Assembly: GCA_019634795.1 (NCBI GenBank)
Contig: JAHCAR010000006.1
Coordinates: forward strand, 62,001-126,000
Reading direction: 5' to 3'
Origin: Dokdonella sp.
Lineage (GTDB): Bacteria; Pseudomonadota; Gammaproteobacteria; Xanthomonadales; Rhodanobacteraceae
Length of the DNA stretch: 64,000 nt
The position numbers and the translations under genes are program-made. Under the pieces are notes generated by a model. The model saw nothing but the letters and a program-made list of their open reading frames with translations, had not been told where the DNA came from and ran no database searches. Below are positions 1 to 6,550 of the stretch, piece by piece. Every line of letters starts with the position of its first letter. Position 1 is the stretch's first letter.

Positions 1-1
1 C

Positions 2-226
2 TTCGGCGTGGCCGGTTTCGACGCAGCGTCGCAGGAAGGCGTGCTCAACACCTACTGCCCGAACGTGCTGTTCCCGTACGTACGCCAGATCGTCTCCGAC
101 CTGGTCCAGAGCGGCGGCTTCCCGCCCCTGTTCCTGCAGCCGATCAACTTCGATGCGATCTACGCCGAACAGCAGCGTCGCCGCGCCGAAGCCCCGGCCG
201 ATAGCCAGAACACGCTCAACTCCTGA
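2..226 (+). CDS. secB: SecB, protein-export chaperone (3' end only)
   Basis: The open frame entering the left edge encodes the last 74 residues of SecB, the cytosolic tetrameric chaperone that keeps preproteins unfolded and hands them to SecA. The conserved stretch with [16 protein letters not shown] followed by [11 protein letters not shown] is the typical end of the SecB fold. After it comes a short charged tail (QQRRRAEA) that varies between species. The gene ends 11 bp before gpsA, an order common in gammaproteobacteria, so the two are probably co-transcribed. The start and most of the gene lie outside the window. Confidence 0.93.
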   Translation, partial: FGVAGFDAASQEGVLNTYCPNVLFPYVRQIVSDLVQSGGFPPLFLQPINFDAIYAEQQRRRAEAPADSQNTLNS

Positions 227-237
227 GCCACCGATCG

Positions 238-1239
238 ATGAGCACGCCGGTTGCGGTACTCGGCGCCGGATCGTGGGGCACGGCACTGGCCGTGCTGCTC
301 GCGCGCAACGGCGTCCCCACCACCCTGTGGGGGCGCTCGCCGCAGGCCGTGGTCGACATGGCCACGGCCCGCGCGAACACGCGCTACCTGCCCGAGATGA
401 CATTCCCCGATGCGCTCGGCATCACCGGCGTCATCGAGACCTGCGTGCGCGATGCCGGCATCATCCTGATCGCCGTGCCGAGCCATGCCTTCCGCGACCT
501 GCTCGACACGATCACGCCATGGGTCGGTCCCGGCGTCGGCATCGCCTGGGCGACCAAGGGTTTCGACCCCGGCTCGGGCCGCTTCCTGCATGAACTGGTC
601 GAAGAGCGCCTGCCCGGGCATCCGGCGGCCGTCGTCACTGGGCCTTCATTCGCCAAGGAAGTCGCTGCCGGCCTGCCAACCGCGCTGACCGTGCAGTCCA
701 ATGACCCCGAGTTCGCCCAGAAGCTGGCCCGCCTGCTGCACGCGCCGACCTTCCGCGCCTACACCGGCACCGACATCCTCGGCGCCGAACTCGGCGGCGC
801 GATGAAGAACGTGCTCGCGGTCGCCACCGGCGTCGCCGACGGCATGCAGCTCGGCCTCAACGCGCGCGCTGGACTGATCACCCGCGGCATGAACGAGATC
901 CTGCGTCTCGGCACCGCCCTCGGCGCGAAGCCGGAAACCCTGATGGGCCTCGCCGGCCTCGGCGACCTAGTGCTCACCTGTACCGGCGACCTGTCTCGCA
1001 ACCGCCGCCTCGGCATCGCCCTGGGCCGCGGCGTCCCGCTCAAGCAGGCCATCGCCGATATCGGCCAGGTCGTCGAGAGCATCGTCACCGTCGACGAGGT
1101 CGTCCGCCTCGCCCGCCGCGTCGGCATCGAACTGCCAATCGCCGAACACGTGCAACATGTCCTGCACGAGGACATGTCCCCCGAAGAAGGCCTGCGCGCC
1201 CTGCTCGCCCGCGAACAGAAACCCGAATACCCCGAGTAA
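238..1239 (+). CDS. gpsA: Glycerol-3-phosphate dehydrogenase [NAD(P)+]
   Basis: GpsA reduces dihydroxyacetone phosphate to sn-glycerol-3-phosphate, the backbone for phospholipids, in the cytosol. The protein is 333 residues, the family's normal size. It opens with the nucleotide-binding motif GAGSWGT (residues 9-15). The catalytic lysine sits in [10 protein letters not shown] (K190), and the C-terminal domain carries [13 protein letters not shown]. The ATG follows secB after 11 bp. No oddities were seen. Confidence 0.96.
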   Translation: MSTPVAVLGAGSWGTALAVLLARNGVPTTLWGRSPQAVVDMATARANTRYLPEMTFPDALGITGVIETCVRDAGIILIAVPSHAFRDLLDTITPWVGPGVGIAWATKGFDPGSGRFLHELVEERLPGHPAAVVTGPSFAKEVAAGLPTALTVQSNDPEFAQKLARLLHAPTFRAYTGTDILGAELGGAMKNVLAVATGVADGMQLGLNARAGLITRGMNEILRLGTALGAKPETLMGLAGLGDLVLTCTGDLSRNRRLGIALGRGVPLKQAIADIGQVVESIVTVDEVVRLARRVGIELPIAEHVQHVLHEDMSPEEGLRALLAREQKPEYPE

Positions 1240-1271
1240 GGTTCCGCCCCAAAGCCTCGCTCACCCGCCGT

Positions 1272-1290
1272 CGTCCCGGCGCAGGCCGGG
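1272..1290. repeat. Short palindrome, REP-like
   Basis: An inverted repeat of eight bases with a GCAG loop (GTCCCGGC / GCCGGGAC) lies 32 bp after gpsA. It has the look of the dispersed TCCCGGC...GCCGGGA palindromes common between genes in GC-rich proteobacteria. No T-run follows, so termination of gpsA here is possible but not shown. Confidence 0.5.
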
Positions 1291-1360
1291 ACCCAGCGTC
1301 TCTGCTTCGCCCGGCCGCTGCGCGCCGATCGATGCTCTCCGATGCAGCCGCCCTTGTGCT

Positions 1361-1401
1361 CCCTTCTCCCGCCCGCGGGAGAAGGTCCCGAAGGGGGATG
1401 A
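1361..1401. repeat. REP-like palindrome, copy 1
   Basis: This is a hairpin (CTTCTCCCGC / GCGGGAGAAG) followed by the conserved tail GGTCCCGAAGGGGGATGAG. Near-identical copies start at 1562 and 1732. The hairpin-plus-tail layout is that of REP/BIME-type repeats moved by RAYT transposases, and a RAYT-like gene lies in this window at 6532-7515. Confidence 0.8.
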
Positions 1402-1453
1402 GGAGCTCTTCAGGAAGAGCCACGTTCATTCGACGAAGCTCGTCGTCCCACCA

Positions 1454-1549
1454 TCACCCTCCCCCCGCAAACCCCATCTGCCGCCAGGCCTCATACGCCA
1501 CCACCGCCACCGCATTCGACAAGTTGAGACTGCGGTTCTGCGGCCGCAT
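1454..1549 (-). pseudogene. Duplicated trmL 3' end, distal copy
   Basis: These 96 bp align without gaps to the last 31 codons plus stop of trmL (1795-1890). Against trmL it has seven synonymous changes, one replacement (Val to Ala) and a TGA instead of TAG stop, so it still reads as an intact TrmL C-terminus. It has no start of its own and no upstream part of the gene. It is best explained as a former trmL end displaced by insertion of a newer unit, although simple tandem duplication is also possible. Confidence 0.85.
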
Positions 1550-1561
1550 CGCGGCACATGT

Positions 1562-1602
1562 CCCTTCTCCCGCAAGCGGGAGAAGGTCCCGCAGGGGGAT
1601 GA
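1562..1602. repeat. REP-like palindrome, copy 2
   Basis: The second copy of the hairpin-plus-tail repeat; its loop is AA instead of CC and its tail differs by one base. It begins exactly 63 bp before the TAG of the middle trmL-end copy, the same spacing as copy 3 has to the real trmL stop. Confidence 0.8.
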
Positions 1603-1624
1603 GAGGCTCTGGCTCTATCCCCAA

Positions 1625-1720
1625 CTAACCCCCGCCCACAAACCCCATTTGCCGCCAGGCTTCAAAGGCCACCACGGCAACGGCATTCGACAGATTGAGA
1701 CTGTGGTTTCCGAGCCGCAT
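1625..1720 (-). pseudogene. Duplicated trmL 3' end, middle copy
   Basis: A second 96-bp copy of the last 31 codons plus TAG of trmL, in frame and uninterrupted. Compared with the real gene it shows eight synonymous changes and four replacements (Pro-Gln to Leu-Gly, Arg to His, Tyr to Phe). Together with its REP palindrome it forms a 170-bp unit that repeats into the real trmL end. Confidence 0.85.
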
Positions 1721-1731
1721 CGCGGCGCCGT

Positions 1732-1772
1732 CCCTTCTCCCGCCCGCGGGAGAAGGTCCCGAAGGGGGATGA
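1732..1772. repeat. REP-like palindrome, copy 3
   Basis: The third copy of the hairpin (CTTCTCCCGC / GCGGGAGAAG) plus GGATGAG tail. It lies just downstream of the trmL stop codon on the minus strand and could also act as a transcript-stabilising stem for trmL. Confidence 0.8.
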
Positions 1773-1794
1773 GGGGCTCTGGCCCCATCCCCAA

Positions 1795-2259
1795 CTAACC
1801 CCCTCCCACAAACCCCATCTGTCGCCAGGCCTCATACGCCACCACGGCTACCGCATTCGACAGGTTGAGACTGCGGTTCTGCGGCCGCATCGGCAAGCGA
1901 ATCCGCTGCCCCATCGGCACCGACTCGAGCACCGCCTGCGGCAAGCCACTCGTCTCCGAACCGAACATCACGGCATCGTTCTCGCCGTAATGCACGGTGT
2001 CATAACGCACCGTCCCGCGCGTCGACACCGCAAACAGCCGCGCCGGCCGCACCGCCGCCACGAAGGCCTCGAGATCCTCGTGCACGGTGAGTGCCGCATA
2101 CTCGTGATAATCGAGCCCGGCCCGCTTGAGCTTGGCGTCATCCAATGCAAAGCCAAGCGGCCCGATCAGGTGCAGCCGCGCGCCGGTGTTGGCGCACAGG
2201 CGGATGACGTTGCCTGTGTTGGGCGGAATCTCAGGGCGGTGGAGGACGATATTGATCAT
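1795..2259 (-). CDS. trmL: tRNA (cytidine/uridine-34 2'-O)-methyltransferase
   Basis: TrmL is a small SPOUT-class (trefoil-knot) enzyme that 2'-O-methylates the wobble nucleotide of two tRNA-Leu isoacceptors using AdoMet. The 154-residue protein matches the family length. It has the N-terminal motif PEIPPNTGNVIRL, the middle MFGSETSGLP, and the knot motif LNLSNAVAVVAYE near the end. I chose the ATG at 2259 because the family begins with M-I-N-I-V-L; an upstream in-frame extension to 2415 is not conserved-looking. The gene is convergent with gpsA. Its 3' end is the module duplicated downstream. Confidence 0.94.
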   Translation of the reverse strand: MINIVLHRPEIPPNTGNVIRLCANTGARLHLIGPLGFALDDAKLKRAGLDYHEYAALTVHEDLEAFVAAVRPARLFAVSTRGTVRYDTVHYGENDAVMFGSETSGLPQAVLESVPMGQRIRLPMRPQNRSLNLSNAVAVVAYEAWRQMGFVGGG

Positions 2260-2560
2260 GGGCCAGATTGTGGCGCAAGCCAGATTCGATAGGGGAGCAC
2301 AGCGCGGATAGCGTGTGCTGTCCCGTTTCGGGAGAATTTGCGCCGCTCCGCATCGCGCTTGTGCCGAGGAGTGCAGAATGCGACTATTACAGGTGAAATG
2401 AGGCGAGCGCCCCAAGATTGGACACCAAAATCAGGCGCCGCTATTGGGGTGTCCATCTGATTCTCTCGAGGCTTTCTTCGCAGACAGGCTCCGGATTTCG
2501 GGATTTGACACCACAAAGGGAAATCACTTTGGTTTCCAATAGTAGTTCGGCGTAGGACCA
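2260..2560. other. Intergenic region with possible recombination core
   Basis: No gene is supported here. An interleaved pair of short inverted repeats (GGACACC / GGTGTCC and ATCAG / CTGAT) occurs at about 2420-2460, resembling transposon-end debris. GTTCGGC at 2545-2551, just before the protease gene, matches the integron core site GTTRRRY with one mismatch and may be the right half of an attC or attI site. No integrase gene is present. Confidence 0.35.
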
Positions 2561-3313
2561 ATGGAAGCCTGGCAGATCGAGGGGATCGACGCGCTCGAGA
2601 GGTCTGGGTACTTGAATGTACTGCGCCGCCTGGTCATGTCGCATGCGTCACCGATTTGGTGGTACGACAACAGTAGATCTGTTGGTACATCGATCCTGCA
2701 CAGCGGCACAGTTAGTTTCGTGAATGCCGGAGCGGATGTTTTCGCGGTCTCAGCGCATCATGTTTACGAGCAGTACTTGCGCGACAAAGCGGCTCATCCG
2801 AGCTTGAAGTGCCAGTTCGGTGGAGTCACAGTCGAGCCCGAGAATTACTTGATTGATTCGGACAAGAAGTTGGATCTCGTCACCTTTGGCCTACCCATCG
2901 TCTTAGCCGCGGCAACCGGCGCAACGATTCATAATTCACCCTCATGGCCACCAGCCAGGCTTGCGCAATCCGATCTGGTCGTCCTGGGCGGCTATCCAGG
3001 AAATCGGCGCACGGAGAAGACCGGGTTCCTTGATTCGGATTTTGTTTCGTTCATTGGGCGAATCACTCAGTCATCCGACGATCATGCTTCGGTGTACCTA
3101 AATATTCCGGCCTCGCATTGGCCTCAGGGTAAACACCTCGAAGAGTCTCCGGAGCTTGGGGGCATGAGTGGCGGCCCCGTGTTTCGGCTTGTCGCCGATC
3201 CGATCGAATCACTGGAGTTTGCGGGAGTCATGTATGAATTTCATCAGACCTACGAGCTTGTTCTCTGCAGTCATGCTTCGGTGATTCGTTCCGATGGGAC
3301 GCTGGAAAAATGA
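2561..3313 (+). CDS. Trypsin-like serine protease domain protein (probable cassette gene)
   Basis: This 250-residue protein has the layout of a trypsin/HtrA-like peptidase. A His lies in VSAHHVY (H67), an Asp in KKLDLVTF (D105), and the nucleophile Ser in GMSGGPVF (S203). The order His-Asp-Ser and the GxSGGP box fit family S1, although overall similarity is low. No signal peptide or membrane segment is evident, so it may be cytosolic. GTAGGA lies just before the ATG. An attC-like site starts 8 bp after its stop, suggesting it is the first gene of a mobile cassette array. The substrate is unknown. Confidence 0.7.
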   Translation: MEAWQIEGIDALERSGYLNVLRRLVMSHASPIWWYDNSRSVGTSILHSGTVSFVNAGADVFAVSAHHVYEQYLRDKAAHPSLKCQFGGVTVEPENYLIDSDKKLDLVTFGLPIVLAAATGATIHNSPSWPPARLAQSDLVVLGGYPGNRRTEKTGFLDSDFVSFIGRITQSSDDHASVYLNIPASHWPQGKHLEESPELGGMSGGPVFRLVADPIESLEFAGVMYEFHQTYELVLCSHASVIRSDGTLEK

Positions 3314-3320
3314 TCAGAGC

Positions 3321-3380
3321 GCCGAACAAATTGCTGCATGCGACGCCCAAAGCGCATGCATTTGAGCAATAGGGTTTGGC
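3321..3380 (+). other. attC-like site 1
   Basis: A 60-bp imperfect palindrome with GCCGAAC on the left and GTTTGGC on the right (each one base off the integron core consensus). The inner arms TTGCT / AGCAA and GCATGCG / CGCATGC are separated on the right side by unpaired ATTTG, the asymmetric bulge expected of a folded attC. It sits 8 bp after one gene and 4 bp before the next, as attC sites do. Confidence 0.65.
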
Positions 3381-3383
3381 AGC

Positions 3384-3932
3384 ATGAACGCCGCGCTTTC
3401 AATCGTCGCTTTCGTTGTTGCCGCAGTTGCCTTGGACACTTTTTGGGTTGCCTTGTTTCGCGCCCGTCCAGTCGGCAAGTTTCGGGTGTTGTGTGACACC
3501 TCGAGTACTCTCGCTGTCACCTCAAAGACCGGTAACTTCATTGTCGACAAGACTGCTGGAGTTCTCAAATTTGCTTGCGGCAAGCGGCGCGGCACATTGA
3601 GGCTATCTGAGATCAAGGGGCTCGAGTATCGTGTAAACGAGAAGACAGCCATTCTTGAGGAGCTGTTTTTCGGCCTGAATCTCACCGACCTTCTGCCCGC
3701 ATATCAAGACACCATCGAATGGTTCTCTATCTCTGTTGTCGCAACAAACGGTGCCAAGGTACCCCTTTACCTGAGTGGTCGATACTGTCCGCGCGAGTTC
3801 TTGATGGGCTGGTACATCGAACTCCAGTCCGAACTGTTGTCTCGCCTCGGTCTGCTCAGGGATGTTGAAGTCCAAAGCCGGTCAGCTCTTGCTCTCATAC
3901 AGGCTAGTCTAGGCAGTCCGCGCCTCTTGTAG
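3384..3932 (+). CDS. Membrane-anchored protein of unknown function (probable cassette gene)
   Basis: This 182-residue protein has one N-terminal hydrophobic segment (about residues 5-25) followed by a soluble, beta-rich region. I do not recognise a family. The ATG begins 4 bp after an attC-like site, which is the usual position in integron cassettes. Its own downstream attC is missing because an insertion-sequence remnant starts about 40 bp after the stop. GC content is lower than in the flanking housekeeping genes, consistent with transfer. Confidence 0.6.
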   Translation: MNAALSIVAFVVAAVALDTFWVALFRARPVGKFRVLCDTSSTLAVTSKTGNFIVDKTAGVLKFACGKRRGTLRLSEIKGLEYRVNEKTAILEELFFGLNLTDLLPAYQDTIEWFSISVVATNGAKVPLYLSGRYCPREFLMGWYIELQSELLSRLGLLRDVEVQSRSALALIQASLGSPRLL

Positions 3933-3971
3933 CTCAAGGGAATCCGGGAAGGGGCAATAACCAACAACCGG

Positions 3972-4209
3972 CAACAACCGGGACACGCACGATTCCCAGG
4001 TTGTAGGCAGCTAGGGTCAAGCAAGCGGCAGACACCCTTTGGATTTGGGCTTTCTGACGGTAACAGAAGGTGAAAAGCGCTTGAAGGCGGCGCCATCGAG
4101 GTGAGAATCCTCGGTCTGTCGGCTCGATTTCGCCTCGGCGGCCAAACCCATCTCCGACGCGTGTTGCATCGAGTAGTGTGCAGCCTCGATCCGGCCGTTT
4201 GTCTTCGCG
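3972..4209. repeat. Insertion-sequence end, copy A (direct repeat)
   Basis: About 238 bp that reappear at 6315-6550 in the same orientation at roughly 90 percent identity. It comprises the 3' end of a transposase reading frame (minus strand, ending ...KSSR-type tail) and the non-coding IS end beginning CAACAACCGGGACACGCACG. It bounds the left side of the interrupted cassette block. Confidence 0.8.
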
Positions 4210-4677
4210 AACAGTTGGGACACACGCGATTCTTCGAGGGCAGCTTGCAGCCGTCGATGGCGAACATGGCCTTGCCGATCAAACCTTGCGCGTTGCACAC
4301 CATCAGTACATCGCGAAACACCGCTTCGACCTCCTTGCCCAGCGTCGCCACGAAGTGCGCCAGGGTGGTGAAGTGGGGCTGCTGGTCACAGGCCAGGGCG
4401 ATGAAGGTCACGTTCTCGATGCAGGCCCGTGCCATCGCGCGTGAGGAAGTGATGCCCGTGAGTAGGCAAACAGCACCACCTTGAGCAAAACGGCCGGGTC
4501 GTAGGCCGGCGCACCCGTGTCGTCATTCTTGAACCGGGCAGCAAAGCGTCCGAGATCGATCTCGTCGTCGATCAGGTAGTTCAGCGCGTGCTCGAAGGTC
4601 CCGGGCAGCAATTGCCTGCCGTAGGACACCGCGATCATCTTGGTCCGCTCAGGGTCGTAGTGCCGGTATCGCGCCAT
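4020..4677 (-). pseudogene. Degenerate DDE transposase
   Basis: The 5' part reads intact from MARYRHYDPE (start at 4677) to FAYSR at about 4435. A frameshift follows, and the frame continues with ALACDQQPHFTTLAHFV and FAIDGCKLPS. It then jumps directly to the family's C-terminal KTNGRIEAAHYSMQ region at about 4200. The central catalytic part, normally a few hundred residues, is deleted. The N-terminus resembles transposases usually filed near IS1182. It cannot encode an active enzyme. Confidence 0.8.
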
Positions 4678-4753
4678 CGCCGATTCGCCTCATTTTCCGC
4701 TTTGTTGCCGACCGGGCAAATGATAGGCTGCGGGGAGGTTTTTCTACAGCTTC

Positions 4754-4760
4754 GTTGGGC
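4754..4760 (+). other. Right-hand attC core remnant
   Basis: GTTGGGC matches the integron core consensus GTTRRRY and lies 15 bp before the RraB-like gene, as expected for the end of the preceding attC. The left part of that attC was lost when the insertion sequence arrived or decayed. Confidence 0.45.
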
Positions 4761-4775
4761 GGCAAGGGGAGTTTC

Positions 4776-5093
4776 ATGAGTTGGCCGAATGATGCTGATG
4801 GTGATGTGTTTCGCCGACTTGAAGAAAATGGCTTTGAATTTTCCAAGCCATACGCCGTTGACTACAATGTCGAATTCGAAAGTTGGCCACCCGCGAAAGA
4901 GGCTCTTGAGCTACTTCGCAACCTGTTCGGCAAGATTGAGGTGTGCGATCCAGACGGACAAGGAGAAGGCTATGTTCATTTCCAAGTTACTGGTCCAGCA
5001 AGCTACGAAGGCGTCACTTCAGTTCAGCGTCGTGTAAGCGTTTCTTTGAAGCCTTTTGGCGGCAAATGCGAATCATGGGGCGTTCTGCACTAA
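4776..5093 (+). CDS. RraB-like protein (RNase E inhibitor family), cassette gene
   Basis: RraB-family proteins bind the degradosome scaffold of RNase E and change which mRNAs it cuts. This 105-residue protein has the family pattern: WPNDADGDVFRRLEENGFEF near the N-terminus, FESWPPAKEALELL in the middle, and an ending of the FGGKCESWGVLH type. I chose the ATG at 4776, preceded by AAGGGGA, over an in-frame upstream ATG at 4755 that falls inside the attC core. It is flanked by attC sites, so it is a mobile copy rather than the usual chromosomal gene. Its target has not been tested. Confidence 0.8.
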   Translation: MSWPNDADGDVFRRLEENGFEFSKPYAVDYNVEFESWPPAKEALELLRNLFGKIEVCDPDGQGEGYVHFQVTGPASYEGVTSVQRRVSVSLKPFGGKCESWGVLH

Positions 5094-5097
5094 TGCC

Positions 5098-5182
5098 GCC
5101 CAACTATTCAATCAAGCCGACTGCTGTGTGTTGCCGCCAAGATCGTGCGCCCATTTGCGGCGCGTTAACTTCGGTGTTAGCC
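5098..5182 (+). other. attC site 2
   Basis: The left core GCCCAAC (5098-5104) is followed by ATTCAATCAAGCCGAC, and the right part reads GCGGCGCGTTAACTTCGGT ahead of GTTAGCC (5176-5182). This matches the classic 59-base-element layout closely. It separates the RraB-like gene from a small membrane protein gene whose ATG begins at the next base. Confidence 0.88.
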
Positions 5183-5440
5183 ATGTCAGAGCAACTTAGC
5201 GAGTACTGGTACGTTATTGCAGCGATTTTGGGTGCTGTCGGGCTGCTCCGATGGCAGGCGCGGCAAAGGGGTGGCGACGACAGCTTGGGTTCTAGTTTTC
5301 GCAAGAACATCGATCGACACAGCGATCCAAAAAGCGCTCTATACGACCCAGGACTTTTTGGTCGGCAACTTATGATTTTGATGATTGGGTTGCCCCTTAT
5401 CGCCATAACGCTCTTAGTTGTTTGGTTAGTTCAAAATTAG
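5183..5440 (+). CDS. Small two-segment membrane protein, cassette gene
   Basis: This 85-residue protein has hydrophobic segments at about residues 8-23 and 62-82 joined by a charged linker (RQRGGDD...). No family is recognised. The ATG abuts the preceding attC core, and the next attC begins 46 bp after the stop, so the gene is a single-gene cassette. A longer in-frame extension upstream runs through the attC and is not used. Confidence 0.65.
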   Translation: MSEQLSEYWYVIAAILGAVGLLRWQARQRGGDDSLGSSFRKNIDRHSDPKSALYDPGLFGRQLMILMIGLPLIAITLLVVWLVQN

Positions 5441-5485
5441 TTCTTGCGCTACTTGAGCTCAGTCAACGAGAGATGTTCGCATCAT

Positions 5486-5542
5486 GGCTAACTGTTCAAT
5501 CAGGCCGGCCGCTGACGCGGCGATCTATTTCCGGTGTTAGGC
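5486..5542 (+). other. attC site 3
   Basis: A 57-bp site with left core GGCTAAC and right core GTTAGGC. In between, GTTCAATCAGGCCGGC and GCTGACGCGGCGAT form the arms. The outer cores are near-complementary, and the right part ATTTCCGGT precedes the core as in sites 4 to 6. Confidence 0.88.
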
Positions 5543-5545
5543 CTT

Positions 5546-5776
5546 ATGAAGCCGTCACACGATCAGCACAACGATTTCCTTGCGCACCGTCCATTGCCTG
5601 GGGTCTCGTTCGAGCACAACGACACTGTAATTGTTGTTGCTGGTGAGCACGCTGGAGGAGCCGGTTCAATCGTAAGCATTGAGGCCCTCGGCTCGGATCC
5701 GGTATTTCTGGTGGAGCTGGGGTCTGGCAAAGACGTTGACATCGCGCAGTCGCATTTGCGGCTTGCCGAAGGCTAA
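5546..5776 (+). CDS. Small KOW/SH3-like protein, cassette gene
   Basis: This 76-residue protein has a core that reads like a KOW-type beta barrel: DTVIVVAGEHAGGAGSIVS, then FLVELGSGKDVDIAQSHLR. Short proteins of this kind are frequent among integron cassettes of xanthomonads; the assignment to a fold is my inference. The ATG starts 4 bp after an attC core. The stop codon TAA lies within the left core of the next attC. Confidence 0.62.
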   Translation: MKPSHDQHNDFLAHRPLPGVSFEHNDTVIVVAGEHAGGAGSIVSIEALGSDPVFLVELGSGKDVDIAQSHLRLAEG

Positions 5777-5830
5777 GAAATCATCCAAGCCGACGTGTCT
5801 CCAGCACGCGGCTAAACTCAGGTGTTGCGC
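5771..5830 (+). other. attC site 4
   Basis: The cores are imperfect (GGCTAAG left, GTTGCGC right), but the hairpin is clear. AGCCG-A-CGTG pairs with CACG-CGGCT, leaving one unpaired A on one side, the asymmetry used to pick the recombined strand. The right flank GCGGCTAAACTCAGGT is very close to canonical attC sites. Confidence 0.75.
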
Positions 5831-5847
5831 CGTATGGAAGAACTTGA

Positions 5848-6162
5848 GTGAACCGAGCACAGAAGCGCCAACTGCAGGCCTACTTGCACTTCCGCGATAA
5901 GCGCATGACAGTATTCGCACTGATCCGCTTCAATTGGCGCGTTCTGTTGCTCGTTGTCATGGCGGGGCTCAGCACGGTGGCCTTCATGCTCTATTGCGGA
6001 GATGTGCTTTCGGCTGAATTGTTCGCAGCTGTATACATCGGAGTCTTGCTTCGGGACCTCGGGCAATTCATCAGATGGTCGCGGACATGGGTAATGAGCA
6101 GAGAGCTCATGGACTGGCCAAAAGTCGAGCGGATAGCGTCAGAGAACCGCATACTCGTCTAA
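5848..6162 (+). CDS. Small membrane protein, cassette gene
   Basis: This 104-residue protein has two hydrophobic stretches (about residues 24-48 and 52-70) with positively charged ends. It uses a GTG start that overlaps the stop of a five-codon leader (ATG at 5834), suggesting translational coupling. Flanking attC-like sites make it a cassette. Family unknown. The C-terminal codons run into the left core of the next attC. Confidence 0.58.
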   Translation: MNRAQKRQLQAYLHFRDKRMTVFALIRFNWRVLLLVVMAGLSTVAFMLYCGDVLSAELFAAVYIGVLLRDLGQFIRWSRTWVMSRELMDWPKVERIASENRILV

Positions 6163-6214
6163 CTTCCAATCAAGCCGACGTGCTGCAGCACGCAGCTCAT
6201 TTCAGGTGTGAGAA
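6157..6214 (+). other. attC site 5
   Basis: The left core GTCTAAC is followed by TTCCAATCAAGCCGAC. The hairpin arms CGTGCTG / CAGCACG are nearly perfect, and the right flank is ATTTCAGGT. The right core has decayed to GTGAGAA, so this site may no longer recombine well. Confidence 0.72.
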
Positions 6215-6229
6215 GGCAGGAGGAACTCC

Positions 6230-6400
6230 ATGCAATTCCACCGTGGCAGACTCTTTGACCACATTCACTTGCGTGTTGCTAACCTGGAGGCCAGCAAGCG
6301 TTTCTACCGATGGCCAACAACCGGGACACGCACGTTTTCCAGGTTGAAGGCAGCAAGGGTCAAGCCTGCGGCAGACACCCTTTGGGTTTGGGCTTTCTGA
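6230..6400 (+). pseudogene. VOC/glyoxalase-family cassette gene, truncated
   Basis: After AGGAGG and an ATG the frame reads FDHIHLRVANLEASKRFY, the first beta-strand and helix of a vicinal-oxygen-chelate (glyoxalase/dioxygenase) protein with its first metal-binding His. At about residue 27 the frame passes into insertion-sequence DNA (6312 onward) and stops at 6400. The rest of the domain is gone. It is the last recognisable cassette before the transposase debris. Confidence 0.75.
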
Positions 6401-6550
6401 CGGTAACAGAGGGTGAAAAGGGCTGAAGGCGGCGCCATCGAGGCGAGAATCCTCGGTCTGTCAGCTCGATCTCGCCTCGGCGGCCACGCCCATTTCCGAC
6501 GCTTGTTGCATCGAGTAGTGTGCAGCCTCGATCAGGCCGTTTGTCTTCGT
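6315..6550. repeat. Insertion-sequence end, copy B (direct repeat)
   Basis: The second copy of the IS end described at 3972-4209. It contains only the 3' tail of the transposase frame (minus strand, TNGLIEAAHYSMQQ) and the terminal non-coding part. It truncates the VOC cassette on one side and supplies the last codons of the RAYT gene on the other. Confidence 0.8.

Noticed and set aside
2420-2460. Interleaved short inverted repeats, perhaps a pseudoknot or riboswitch
   Set aside because: The arms are only 5-7 bp, no downstream gene fits a known riboswitch, and transposon-end debris is as likely.
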